From Eleusine coracana subsp. coracana (Eukaryota > Streptophyta > Magnoliopsida > Poales > Poaceae): a stretch of DNA of 64,000 nt. Shown in pieces: positions 34,501 through 45,803 of the stretch. The translations under genes were made by a program, and so were the position numbers. Positions within the stretch are counted from its first letter, which is position 1, and every line of letters begins with the position of its first letter. The notes under the pieces are model-generated. The model did not search any database. It saw only the letters and a program-made list of their open reading frames with translations, and had not been told where the DNA came from. The stretch lies in the NCBI GenBank assembly GCA_032690845.1, contig CM064423.1, positions 32,696,044 through 32,760,043 of the forward strand. Reading direction: 5' to 3'.

Positions 34501-37452
34501 CCTACCGCCCGCCCCGGAATCACTCGGCCTTGAAACCCCTCTTCTTGGCCTTTCTCTTCCGAGCCTAGTCCACCGCCATTATTAAGCTCTGAGCCCGAGC
34601 GTGCTACCACCCCTCCAGTGCCCCTACTGCCTACCAACTCACCCATACGCTACGTGTACTTCCTCTACAACTCACCTTGGCCACCGTTCCCCTCCATTCT
34701 GTGAGCATCGTGCGTAATTCGAGTTTTCCCCTTGAACCTACTCCAGCGATCCCTGTTGCCCCGACTCCAATTCCATCGAGCACAGTAAGCCTCTCGGCCT
34801 ATTTCTGGCTCTCACTTGCTCGCGGCCACTCAGCGTTACCCTCTGACCCCATTCGCATCAAGTTTGATCAACAATTTGCTCGCATTTGCAATTTTCCACC
34901 GACCCTGCTCTGGCGCCGGCAAAACCGAGCCACCTCAACGGTGAGCACCACCTTCCGGCCCACCTCGATGAACGCCGACCCGATGCCGAGCCGCTGCTTG
35001 TCACCGTGAATCCGTAGCAACAAACGGCGACCGATTTGGTGCCCTGTGCCACTCGCACGACATCGCCGAACATTCACCTCCGCCGCCTCTCGTCGCGGAC
35101 GACCTTCCGGTGAGCACACTTCCTCGCGACCCCTGCCAACAGCTCCGCCTCGACGCGCTCATCATTTGACTGTGGCCGCGGCAAGGTTCCGGCGAGCAAC
35201 GGCCACGGCAGCGAGCTTTGACCGCGCTCTGGCGACTCCCCGACGTCCCTGACTGGCGCCTACGTGGCTGCCTACACGGCGCTGACATGGTGCACAGCTA
35301 GCAATTGCTAAGGCCCAAAGAAATACCAGAAAATAGCAAAAACATCTAAAAATCATAGTAAATAAACTAGAAATCCAATGAGGCCCAAATAAATTTTGTT
35401 AGGTTCATCTTGAAGTGCTTGAGTTTAGTAAAATCATAAACTGATGTCTCTGTACATGTAATTTTAATAATGCATTTAAGTATCAAAAGACCAAATAAAT
35501 CACCAGAAATTCTTGGAACAAAATGAAATCATGATTTTTGGCATGCCTAGTAAACACATGATTATCTATCACCATAAAAATTGGTTTGGTAAAATATGAA
35601 ATATTTTATACTCTAGAATTTATTTAGTACTTTTTCTTACAAAAATGCTAGTAAATAATCTATAAATCTTTTGCCTATGAAACTTGGTGAAAATATTTCT
35701 CTTGTGTGTCTCTATTCACTGTAAATCACCCATGTCCAGAACCATAAATTTTATTTGTCAAATTATTTTAACTCACAACTTTGAATTAAAACCTTAATTG
35801 AATTCTTCATGGGAATTAATGAGTAAAAATATGCTAACAACTTCACTTCTCTGAAGCATATGTCTTCGAGAACATATTAATAATATTGTTAGCATTGAAA
35901 CACTAATGTATTGTGCATCCATCATATCATTGCATGTAACGGTGATACCATAATACCGTTAACACCTTTTTCATCATATAGGTAACGACAACCAGGAGCA
36001 AGAAGAGGATTTTCAGAAGGATATTGACTCTCAGGAGCAAGAAGTAGAGGTTGCTAACACTAGTATCGATCAAGGCAAGCCCCGGCTTGCATTTACCTTT
36101 TAAAGTTTTGCTAGTTTACAATACTACTAGTGTCTATGTTAATTGTTGCATTAGGTCATAGGAGATGATTGAAACCCACCTTGCATGTTACCCCAATTGA
36201 CCGATGCTACTGTCAATAGATCGTTGGTAGGCTCAGTACTGTATTGCTATGCTTAGTTAATAGTTCGGTAGATATTGTTACTAAGGAATGAACTTGATCA
36301 CTAAACCTGAACTTAATAAAAGAAGTTTCCTTTTGATGTTATGGCCGGGCAGGGATCATGCATGTATAGGTTTCCAGCCAATGATGTAATAATTCAACTT
36401 AAATTCGGACCATTGTTGTATTATCAAGTGTCTGCGTTATCAGCACCTTCGGGATCTCGATCCTCCGGGAAGGGGCGCCTCACATCTGCGTCGGCGGAAG
36501 GCGACCGGGAGCAGCTCGAGGAGGTCCTCGATCACCTTCGATGCACGACGACGGGTTAATCCGGACCCAAGCATGTCACAGGGGAGGAATAGGCATCGGC
36601 GGTAGAGTTCTTACAGGCGGCGGCAAAAAGCTTGCGCGCTGGTGCTAACATGGGGCAGAGGGGGAGAGGGTTCGAGCGTGGCGAGGAAGGGGGTGCTGGG
36701 GGCGTCGGTGTTATGTTTTATAGGGGGGGGGGAGGCTCTAGGGTTGCCTCGGCAAATTCACCATTTTCCAAAATATGTCGGCGATGGTGGGGGATCAATG
36801 GGGGAAAGGGGGCCAGGAGTTGCGGGAGATTGCAGTGATTATGCCCGTGCGGCCAGGGGCGCAAGGGAGCAAGCGTGCAGGGAGGGATCTGAATCAAGGG
36901 CAGAAAAATGGAAGGTGGCAAAACTGGCGGGAGGAAGGGGATACAAGTTGGCGTGGCCTGTCGGTGAGAGGAGGGGGTAAGAGAGTTGGGGGCTTTCTAG
37001 TAATGCGCCTTCTACGCAGGTGGGGGTGGGGCCGACGTGGGCTGCTGGGCCGTGGCCTCGTGGGCAGAGAGGGGGGGGGGGGGAGGGAGAAAGAGTAGGG
37101 GGTTCAGGTGGGCCAGAAGGGCTGATTTTGGCCTAGAGGTTTGGGTCCTCTTCTTTTCTCTTTTCTTTTTCTTTTCCCTTCCTATTTTCTAAGTACAACA
37201 AAATTCAATTTCTAATCAATTTTTCAAACAGTTTTCCAAACAAATAAAACCTAATGCAACTATACAACATGAATGCAACAAACAAAATAATGGTAACCTA
37301 ATTAATTTATTTAATTTAGAAAACGGTTCTTTTGCCTAAAGTAAATAGTAATCCTCTGATTAATTTATAATATTTTAATCTATTATACAAAAAATATTTA
37401 AATATAGTGAAATTAGGTCACAAAAAATAATTTGAAACTTTAGAGTGTGACA
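31535..37452. repeat. Solo LTR of the same family as 20213-23357 (copy 2), containing a nested LTR piece
   Basis: Starts TGTCACACCCGG and ends GAGTGTGACA, flanked by CAGCC (31530-31534) and CGGCC (37453-37457), one mismatch in 5 bp. It follows copy 1 along most of its length (31550-33700 and 36440-37450). The extra 2.7 kb in the middle (33723 to about 36428) is another LTR. Without it the LTR is about 3.2 kb, as in copy 1. Confidence 0.85.
33723..36428 (+). repeat. Nested chromovirus-type LTR (related to the LTR at 42701), probably truncated
   Basis: Starts TGTGACACCCAGGTGTC inside the solo LTR. It shares blocks in order with the 42701-53399 LTR: a GC-rich part, then AGAAATCCAATGAGGCCC-like text (35370, compare 50957), then CAAGGCAAGCCCCGG (36072, compare 52073), then GAAACCCACCTTGCAT (36171, compare 52170). 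The right border is uncertain (36426-36430). A clean CA end and matching 5 bp duplication were not found (CGTCT on the left against TGTCT on the right is the best candidate). Confidence 0.6.
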
Positions 37453-38640
37453 CGGCCCGAATGTCCTCGAGCTCTTCGTTGGTAATTCTCGAGATGAAGC
37501 CCACGCTCACCGCCCTGAATGTGAGGTCCTGGTAGTGAGTTCTGAAGACTGAGAAGGTTGTCCGCACACTCAAGTGCACCCCTCTCGAGATCCATTCATG
37601 ACCCACGCATCAGGACGCCGATCTTCCCCTCTAGTGTGGTCGTGGGATGCAGGTCGGCCTCGAGCTCTTGAGCCGCTCTCTCGATGACAGCAACCTTGAC
37701 TTTTTTGTCAACCTCTTCTCCGATGTTGCGTGACTCGAACAAATTAAACAATGGTAAACTTATCAAGAAGACAGGGCTCGTACCTTCCTTCTCCCTGCAT
37801 AGCTCCTGGTGCTGCTCGAGGTGCGCTGCTGTGGTGACGACCGGGACCCTTGGCCTTCTCGCGCTAGGATTCCTTACCTAGTGGTGAAGGCTCAAGCTTC
37901 TTTGTTGCCATAGCACTCAACATCGCCTTCGCCACGGCATCGTCGTGCTCCTTGCAGGTGCCTTGGAGCTCTCTTCGCGCCGCGGCGAGCTCGCGCCCTA
38001 CCTTCTCCTCTTGAGAGCTGTCCTGCTTCATGGAGGTGCATAGATTGACCAGCTCAGCCCCCACCTGCCGCTCGTGACTGCACATCGACAACATCTCCTG
38101 GCGAGTCGTGGCCAGCGATGTCAGGAGCCTGTTCGTCTCCACATTGAACTCCTAGGTGACCTCATTAGCAGTGTAGACAAAGCTGGCTGTAAGAGGGTAG
38201 ATTCCTTCCCTAAGCTGCCTCTGCTCCTCTATGATCTAGTCAGCGGGGGACGACATAGGAGGCGCTGGGCTCTAAACAGTCGACACGATGCCAACAGGAG
38301 CCCACTTCCACCGGCCGCACAAGTTGTCGTAGTCATGGCGACACTTCCCGTCCTCGCTACGGCCGAAGCCACAGGGTTGAGCAACTTTTATATAGTGATC
38401 AACGGCATGTGATGCCTTTTGATCCCACTACGCCGTAGGGCTGGCGCATCACCAGTTGACCCCTCATTGCTTCTCCTTCCTCGATCCTGGCCAGGGCGAA
38501 GGCCGAGGGATCAAAAACAGTGGCCGTCTCCGCAGCAGCGAGGGGTTCTCTCGAAGCCACAGTCTTTGCCATTGCCGCCTTGGCCGAGGTCGGAGTCGGG
38601 ACGATGACGGCGGGCTCGATCATTAGTCTCGGGGCCGTGT

Positions 38641-38940
38641 CACAACCAATGATGACCCCTTATTGAGGGTCGCAGTGGTGAACGGCACGATGACGTTGAG
38701 ATCGGCGGTTAGGCTTTCGTCCTCACTGCTGTCATCATCAACATCATGAGGGAAAATAATGTACTCGCCCTTGACCTCCTCGTTCCCAGAACCACCCTCG
38801 TCCTCATCCGTCAGTGCCAGCGATGAGGTGTTCGGGTCCTCTTCCATCATGGCATGCCATTCACTCTCCTTGTTTTGCCGCGCCTGTCTCATTAGCTTCG
38901 CGTCCTTCTCCTTCTGTTGCTGCTCCTTTTTCTCTTCGTT
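38641..38940 (-). other. Acidic and lysine-rich ORF piece upstream of the gypsy-associated ORF
   Basis: A minus-strand frame reads NEEKKEQQQKEKDAKLMRQA, then EWHAMMEEDPNTSSLALTDE and an acidic stretch (VDDDSSEDESLTADL). It lies just upstream of the previous ORF and probably belongs to the same protein after a stop. It is cut at 38940 by the start of the duplicated Sirevirus block. Confidence 0.4.
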
Positions 38941-39807
38941 ACTTGTTGCATTTGCATTTGCATTCCTTGCATTCATGCATTCTTGCATTGTGATACCTTA
39001 CATGCTTCCAAGCATATTTCTAGGGGGAGTTTCTTATTTACAATGTAAGTATATGACCCTCTAGTTGATCACATAGTCATCTTTGTGCTTCATGCCCATT
39101 GAGTCATGCACGGCTCAAAGACAAGTGACTCATACATTCCCAACACACTAATGACTAACCATTACATTTTTGAGGAATTATTTTATTGAGTCATGTGTGT
39201 AGGGGGAGCTATGGTAGAAGACCATCATAACCAAGGAGGAGCACCATGAAAGGGGGAGTTTCCTAACTCTTGTCATCTATTATTTGCTCCTTGGTTCTCT
39301 TGTGTTTTGTCTTTGGTTTTTGGTGATAGGTGACAAAGGGGGAGAAGGAACATGAAGATCCAAAAGCCAAGTCTAGATCGATAACGCAAAGGGGGAGAAG
39401 AACATGAAGATCCAAAAGTCAAGTCAAGATTGAGGATAGCAAAAAGGAGAGAAGAAGAAAGAGGAGAACATGAAGAACAAATGAACATGATGAATATCTA
39501 CACAACAATGGTGCATGTCTACAACAATAAACATCTACACCGACATGAACATCTACGTCTTTGGTGTGTGTCTACTTCGAGAAGATCATCAACCATGACA
39601 GACGAGCGCCAAATTCAACTCAAGATCGGTATCAAGTGCGCTACATGATTGAGTAGTTCTCCCTCAACAATTAGCACATTCCAAGGGGGAGGCTACTTCT
39701 AAGGTAAGGACCTAGGTAATCCTTTCTTTTCCTTTAGTTCCTTGTTGCTCGTCTGTTTTGGATCATCATAAGTAGTGGTTGTCATCCATTACCAAATAGG
39801 GGGAGAT
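38941..39807 (+). other. Sirevirus 3' non-coding tail (copy B)
   Basis: Matches 6734-8801 without the CACTA element. Polypurine words (AAGGGGGAG and variants) occur at about 39018, 39248, 39336, 39388, 39683 and 39797. Two of them head a tandem repeat of about 52 bp (39338-39440) that contains GAACATGAAGATCCAAAAG twice. No coding sequence is present. Confidence 0.8.
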
Positions 39808-41574
39808 TGTAAGGATCATGAACATTGAGGTCACCCCAATGTATCAATGTTTTTGTGATGAATGACAACCATGAAATGTGACTAATGCCTACACGAGTGT
39901 TGTGCGAGTAGGAAACCTTTTCTACTCTATGATGATTGTTGACAGAGGCCTTGGCGATGGATGACAATGACCACAAGCATGGAGGATTGTAAGCTTGATG
40001 GAGTTCAAGGGTTGATGGAGCTGGATTAAGGCTAAGGACAAGCTATGGAGCAAGTGTTGAAAACACTTTTCTAGTTGTTAGGGCTTTGAGTTCATAGGAA
40101 ACAAGCGAGGATGAGGAGTTTTAGCTTCTGGACATAGTGACCAGACAAAGGGGTCAGAGGAGACCGGACTGTACGGTCATTAGGAGACCACAGAGAAGTC
40201 TGCGAAGAAGTCTGCCCGCGCGAAGACTTGTAGAGACCGGACGATCAGGTCTGTATGGAGGTTGCTCGGGATAGAGAAGTGCAGAAATGGATGCTCCCTA
40301 GAATCGAGAGAGAAAGTCTGACCAGACGATCCGGTCAGCGGAACGGATGATCTGGTCAATACGAGGTTTAGAAGTGGGCAGAGCCGTTGGAGCAGGATCT
40401 ATAGTAACCGGACGGTCCGGTCAGGCAGTGACCGGACAGTCCGGTTAGTACACCCAGAAAGCTAATTTCATGGAGCAACGACTAGTTGGAGGTTGGGAGC
40501 CAATATAACTTTGTTGCTGGGGTCTTAGAGACATCTCTTGGTGAGTGGAATTGCTTGGAGCATTTGGTGAGAGACAAGAGGAAAACAGAGGAGCACTAGG
40601 AGGAGATATTGCATATCTTGGGAGTGCTAGTGAGAGTAAGAAGAGCATCTTTCACATCTAAGGCTACGGTGTCCTTGAGGGTGTGATTTAGGTTGTTACT
40701 CTTGGTCTATGGTGAGACCTATACTGGTTAGGTGTCGGTGATCAAGTCTATCATGATTGGTTGTGAAGGCCGTCACATATTTATACACGGTTTGAGCCCA
40801 TCGGTGAAAGGGGCATCGCTAGTGAGCGCTCGTGTCAGCTCGGGGAGTCTGGAAACTTCTCGAGGGAGGCAAGCTTGTGCCTTGGTGGCAGCAGTGACGT
40901 GCACCGTGTCCTCACTCCAGGAGTGATTGCGGGCTTATGGGCGAGAACTCCACATTAGTGGCAGGAGGGACCGAAACTCCGATGGGAGTGGTCCAACGAG
41001 GAGTAAGGGAAGGCGCCATCCTTCCGAGACCTCGGGAAAAAAATATCATGAGCCATCTCTTACTCTACTCTATATTTTGATGCCTTTACCTTTCCACATT
41101 TACATGCCGTGCTATTCAAGCTTGTGTGTTTGCCTTGCTCTAGTTGATTATCTTGTAGAATTGCATGAATAGGCTTCTTGCTTGCTAGATGCAATTTAGC
41201 TTCTGTATTTGAAAACTGGCATGTGTAGGAGTTCCATTGGCTTGATTGCTCACCCTTGTATGTGTTGTGCTACTCATGCTTGTTTTGCGCTAGTGCTTTA
41301 CCTTATAGCTTTGCATGAGTAGGCTCCTTTGCTAGACAGGTGTATGCTTCCGCGTGTCTCTATTACTAGCTTGCATAGGAGTTGTATTGCCTTGTTTGAT
41401 CCACTAGTATGCTTAGGTTGTTATTTCTTTTATAGGTTCTCTATCTTGTTAGTGTGATCACCACTAGAATCGTGTAGGAACTGTTTGAGTGGTCCGTTTT
41501 AGTAATTGGAAAATTAGGTACATAATTTGAGTTCCCGATTCCCCCCCCCCCTCCTCGATCACTCGACCCTTTCA
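39808..41574 (+). repeat. Sirevirus LTR (copy B, 1767 bp)
   Basis: Starts TGTAAGGATCATGAACATTG and ends CTCGACCCTTTCA. It is colinear with LTR A except for a deletion of about 110 bp near 40100, apparently between two AGGAAA words. The palindromes ACCGGACGGTCCGGT (40407-40421) and ACCGGACAGTCCGGT (40431-40445) are exact here. Confidence 0.88.
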
Positions 41575-41895
41575 CGGTGCTCATCACCTCGATGGCAATG
41601 GTCGTAGCTGTTGCGATGGGATACAGGAGCGAATCATAACCAAGCTCTAGCGTCCCGTCCACTGAAACCATGATGTCCAGCGAATGATCCGCGTCCTCCA
41701 GCCACAACCAGCATGGTGCCTCGGTGGTGGGCACGGGGACCGGAGGCGGTGCCTGCGGCGGTAGTGATGACGGCCTCCAGACTCCCGAAGAACACGGTAG
41801 TGCCGGGGGCCCAGAAGGTGGAGAAACTAGCTATCCAAACTAGCGGGTGGTTGATGAGTGAAACACGCAAACAGCCCCCTACCTGGCATGCCAAC
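41575..41895 (-). pseudogene. Leader and internal start of the minus-strand gypsy element (copy B)
   Basis: Colinear with 10679-11030, with the same junction to the Sirevirus LTR. The minus strand starts with TGGCATGCCAGGTAGGGGG, the primer-site region, just inside the LTR. Frames are shifted relative to copy A by a deletion of about 30 bp near 41760. The protein is unidentified. Confidence 0.55.
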
Positions 41896-42603
41896 TGTCG
41901 GTGTTTCGATCACCGGCTAGAAGAATTTGTTCTAGGGGATGCGCGTTTTGAGTTCGGTAATGGCTATGCAAGCGGACATGTGGGGCTATACTGGTTCGGG
42001 GAAGTTCCCCTACGACTAGTTCGGGTTGTAGCTCGTGTTACTTGCACTTAGGAGTACAATGGTGGTGAGAGAGGAGGAGGCTCCAAGTCTCAATGAGTGT
42101 GTGCGTGTGAGGGAATGGTCAGATCGTTTTTTAGAAGAAAGTGGGCCTTTCCCTTTATACTTCGAGTGGTTGGGTCCACATTACAGAGAGAGAGAGAGAG
42201 AGTCTCCACGTGCGTTCTTCACAAAGCGGTCTCGGTGAGGGGGGGGGCTGGTCTCTTCGGTCCTTATGGGTCCCACTACCCTTGGTCCTTGCGTCTGGCA
42301 GCACTGAGCTGAGGCATGCCCCCATAATCCGTCGATAGGTTGAACCTCCATGTCCCTATAGAGGGTGTGTTCTACAAAAAAGGGGCGATACGAAAGGGGC
42401 GGTATCATGACGTTTATGCACGGTCAGCGCCGCTACTGTCCACCGGGCCGTCCTGCATCGCCACTGTTGGGGGTGTCATTTAGCCTGAGCCTCAGGCATG
42501 CTGCACGGGCTTCCTTGTGATGTCAGACTCGTTCATCGGTGGAGGGATGGCGGTAGGAGTGGTTTTGCTGGAGGATTTGACCCCCTGATACTAAGGCGGG
42601 GGG
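41896..42603 (-). repeat. gypsy LTR, minus orientation (copy B, truncated)
   Basis: Begins TGTCGGTGTTTCGATCACCG and follows copy A to about 42592. There it jumps past some 30 bp (to AAGGCGGGGGG) and then ends at about 42603. The 97 bp from 42604 to the chromovirus LTR at 42701 have no assignment. Confidence 0.65.
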
Positions 42604-43801
42604 TTGCACCCTCGCGGGGTGCCGCAGCTCTCCGCGTATCTTCCGAACTCGGAGCTGGAGTCTCCCACTAACCCCACGTCGAGGAGGTCAAAAAGAGACT
42701 TGTGACATCCCAAGTCACAAATAGTTGTTTAAGCTAACACAATGTTAATTTGCTGGCTAAATAAAAATTTCAAATAATTAAAGTGCCAAAGAAAAAGGGG
42801 AAATAATTTAATTTGTTAATTCCACTAATTGGCCAATTAATAGCTTTTCAAAAACTTTGCAAAACTCAATGGAAGTGTGCCCATGTTTTTGCATATTCCA
42901 GTGGAGCATGTCAAGAAAGAATTTTGGGGAATTTACTGGAATTTTTGGTAAAGGTTTAATCCCCCAAAAAATTCCCTAAGTACAGAGAACAGCACCTCTG
43001 TTCCAGGAATTTTTGTTAATTTTCCAGAAGGAATTTCGACGTGGCCCCAAAAAGAAAGTTGACAAGTAGGATTTTCTGAACTTACACAAAAATTTGCTAA
43101 GGATTGGAAGCAACGTAATTGGAGAAATCAGCAAAGTACAGCACTGTTCCAGTCAAAGGGGGGGGGGGGGTCAACCATTTTCTTCTCTGGTCCACTCACC
43201 GGTCGACACCACCGTACCCTCCCCGCCGGCCACCGATCATTGCCTCTCTCTTTTGCCTATCCCGGCCACTGCTCTGCCCGCTCCCTCCTGTGCCACCGGC
43301 CGCATTGAAGCTCCACCGACGAGCCAACCCTCGGCGGCCAGCTCGCCTCCTCGCTCCCTCTGCCCTCGCACTGCCGGGCGGTACATAAGGCCGCTGCCAC
43401 CGAGAGCCCCCTCCCCTCCCCTCCTCTCTGCTTTCGCACGCGCGCCACGCGATCCCCAGGCCCTCGGCGAGACCAGACGCCCCTGCCCTCGCCTCCTTCC
43501 TCTTCTTCCGCCAGAATCGGGCATCGCCCCTGTTTCCCCTCCGCCATGGCCGCCGTCGCGTCAAGCTCCGCCTAGGTAGCTCTCCGTTCCCCCCTCTTTC
43601 CTCAAATTGTTGCGCAAGGGTCTTCCCTAGCAGGCCCCTGACCCGTTCCCCCTCTGCCGCATAGACCTCGCCGGAATTGACGAAGAAAGGAGCCGCCGTT
43701 GTCGGGTCCCCCCCCCACCTTGCCGACGAGACCCCTCTTCCGGTCCTCCCTGTCGCCTAGCTCCTCCACGCCGTCGATCTCCGCACCGAGGTGATGCTCT
43801 C

Positions 43802-44441
43802 TGATAGGTGTAGAGTGCCCGATCTTTCGGCGAGTGGAGATAACTTCGATTTGGTGGATGTTGACCCTCACGATCCGACTACGACGAGCAAGCCGAAGCG
43901 CCAATGCAATCGCTGAACCAACTTCCGGAGGATATTAACCTTGCGGTAAACAAGATCAACCTGATCACGAGGATCAATTCTTACGCGCAATCGAAGAAGG
44001 AGCAAGAATTAGAGGCGAGCAATCTGATGTATTGCACGAAGGTGGAGTTCTGAATTCACGTCGAGAGACGGATGTATAGCTAAGCTAAACTTAAAACAAA
44101 ACTCAAAGATTACAAGGGGCGCAGCCCTTGACTATATAGGGGGAGGACGAGGCATCTAGGGCCGGCTGAAGTGGAGAGGCGCGCGGTGGAGAGGGAGTCG
44201 TGCGACTTGGGCCACGTGGGCCATCGGGCGACATCATCCTGGGCCGTCGTTCCTTAGCATCAAAACCGTCTTCAATTCCTGGGCTCGAGCTCTAGTGATT
44301 GGGCCCTTGTACGTCGTCGTCTCGTTAGAAGATGGATCCGTAACTCGAGGAGGCGCGACGACGAGAGGTGGAGGCGTGACAGCTTGGTTTGGCGCGCCAT
44401 CTTCTGTCGTCATTATTCGTATGTCATTGATGTCCTCATCA
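43802..44441 (-). repeat. 3' LTR of the CRM-type element
   Basis: 640 bp. On the minus strand it begins at 44441 with TGATGAGGACATCAATGAC and ends at 43802 with ACACCTATCA. Its first 208 bases also encode the last 68 residues and stop codon of pol. Confidence 0.93.
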
Positions 44442-45760
44442 TCCTCCCCTTCTTGAAGTGAAGTCGTCCTCGACGGCAACTCATCATCCTCACCCAAGTA
44501 TGGTTTCAAATCTGCAACATTAAAACTAGTGGAAACACCAAACTCCATGGGCAAGTCAAGAACATAAGCATTATCGTTAATCTTGGTTAGCACTTTAAAA
44601 GGACCAGCAGCACGAGGCATCAGTTTAGAACGACGCAAAGTAGGAAATCTATCTTTACGCAAGTGCAACCATACCAAATCACCAGGTTCAAAAGAAATAT
44701 GTTTTCTACCTTTACTACCAGCAACTTGATACTTTTTATTAGCAATGGCAATGTTGTGTTGTGTTTCTTCATGCAATTGTTTCATGTGATCAATATGAGC
44801 AAGAGCATCAAGATGTGGTTCATCCTCAGCATCAATAGCAAACAAATCAATAGGCGCCTTAGGAACATAGCCATAAACAACCTCAAAAGGACACATCTTA
44901 GTGGCAGAATGTGTAGCACGATTATAAGCAAATTCAACATGAGGTAAACAATCTTCCCAGCGTCTCAAATTTTTATCTAAAACAACTCTAAGCATAGCAG
45001 ACAAAGTTCTATTTACTACCTCAGTTTGCCCATCAGTTTGAGGATGACAAGTAGTACTAAACAGCAGCTTAGTTCCTAATTTATTCCAAAGAGAACGCCA
45101 AAAATGACTAAGAAACTTAGCATCACGATCAGAGACAATTGTTTTAGGAATTCCATGCAATCTAACAATCTCTCTAAAGAACAATTCAGCAACATTTGAG
45201 GCATCATCAGTTTTATGACAAGGTATAAATTGAGCCATTTTAGAGAAACGATCAACAACCACAAAAATACTGTCCCTCCCCTTCTTAGTGTGAGGCAATC
45301 CCAAAACAAAATCCATCGAAATATCATGCCAAGGAGAAGAGGGAACAGGCAAGGGCATATACAAACCATGATTACCCAAACGAGATTTAGCTTTTTGACA
45401 TGTAGTACAGCGTGCAACAAGGCGCTCAACATCACGGCGCATCCGTGGCCAAAAGAAATGGTCGGCCAACACCTCATGTGTCTTGAAAACTCCGAAGTGA
45501 CCCATAAGACCACCTCCATGCGCCTCCTGTAACAACAAAAGACGAACCGAGCTAGCTGGAATACACAGCTTGTTAGCACGAAACAGGAACCCATCCTGCA
45601 TATGAAATTTGCCCCAAGGTTTGCCATCCTTACAATGCATCATAAGATCATGAAAATCAGCATCATTCACATATTGATCTTTCAAAGCTTGCAAACCAAA
45701 GATTTTAAAGTCTAATTGGGACAGCATCATATAACGACGAGACAAAGCATCGGCAATCAC
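44234..45760 (-). pseudogene. CRM-type pol, part 2 (RNase H end, integrase, C-terminal region into the LTR)
   Basis: The 508-codon frame starts in the RNase H tail (ADALSRRY). The integrase zinc region HEVLADHFFWPRM...CTTCQKAK lies at residues 80-125. The catalytic core has D in DISMDFVLG (about 150), D in VSDRDAKF (about 210) and E in TDGQTEVVN (about 246), so the D,D,E triad is kept. A GPF module (MPRAAGPFKVL) and ADLKPYLGEDDELPSRT follow. The last 68 codons (from EDINDIRIM) are encoded in the 3' LTR, the position where CRM elements carry their C-terminal targeting region instead of a chromodomain. It is separated from part 1 by a 35 bp deletion near 45803 that shifts the frame; the copy at 60090 keeps those bases. 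Confidence 0.9.
44442..44454 (-). promoter_or_regulatory. Polypurine tract of the CRM-type element
   Basis: AAGAAGGGGAGGA on the minus strand directly precedes the 3' LTR start. It is also translated as part of pol (the EGEDDE region). It would prime plus-strand DNA synthesis. Confidence 0.8.
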
Positions 45761-45803
45761 ATTTTCCTTCCCGTTTTTATGTTTAATGATGTATGGAAAA
45801 GAT

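Larger units (their letters stand above)
31456..38640 (-). pseudogene. Gypsy-associated coiled-coil ORF (Transposase_28-type C-terminal part), split by a solo LTR
   Basis: Coding pieces lie at 37453-38640 and 31456-31534 on the minus strand. The first includes a Q/E/K-rich probable coiled coil (37864-38142: RQEMLSMCSHERQVGAELVN, REEL-like repeats) and FISRITNEELEDIRA just before the LTR. After the LTR the frame continues with AETYPPADALATKYEEEV, then LPKNKDN and TAG. The join is exact when one copy of the 5 bp target duplication is dropped, which supports both the ORF and the insertion. I recall proteins with this ending from grass gypsy-type elements annotated as putative gypsy-type transposon or Transposase_28; that name is from memory. 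Stops occur in the upstream half (for example near 38145-38300), so it is not intact. Confidence 0.6.

Noticed and set aside
43094..43579. 161-codon proline/serine-rich frame with antisense partners of similar length
   Set aside because: It lies inside the chromovirus LTR in a GC-rich stretch. No domain is visible and frames stay open on both strands.
45076..45627. 183-codon frame on the minus strand, repeated at 61265-61816
   Set aside because: It is an alternative frame of the CRM-type integrase; its presence in both copies follows from sequence identity.
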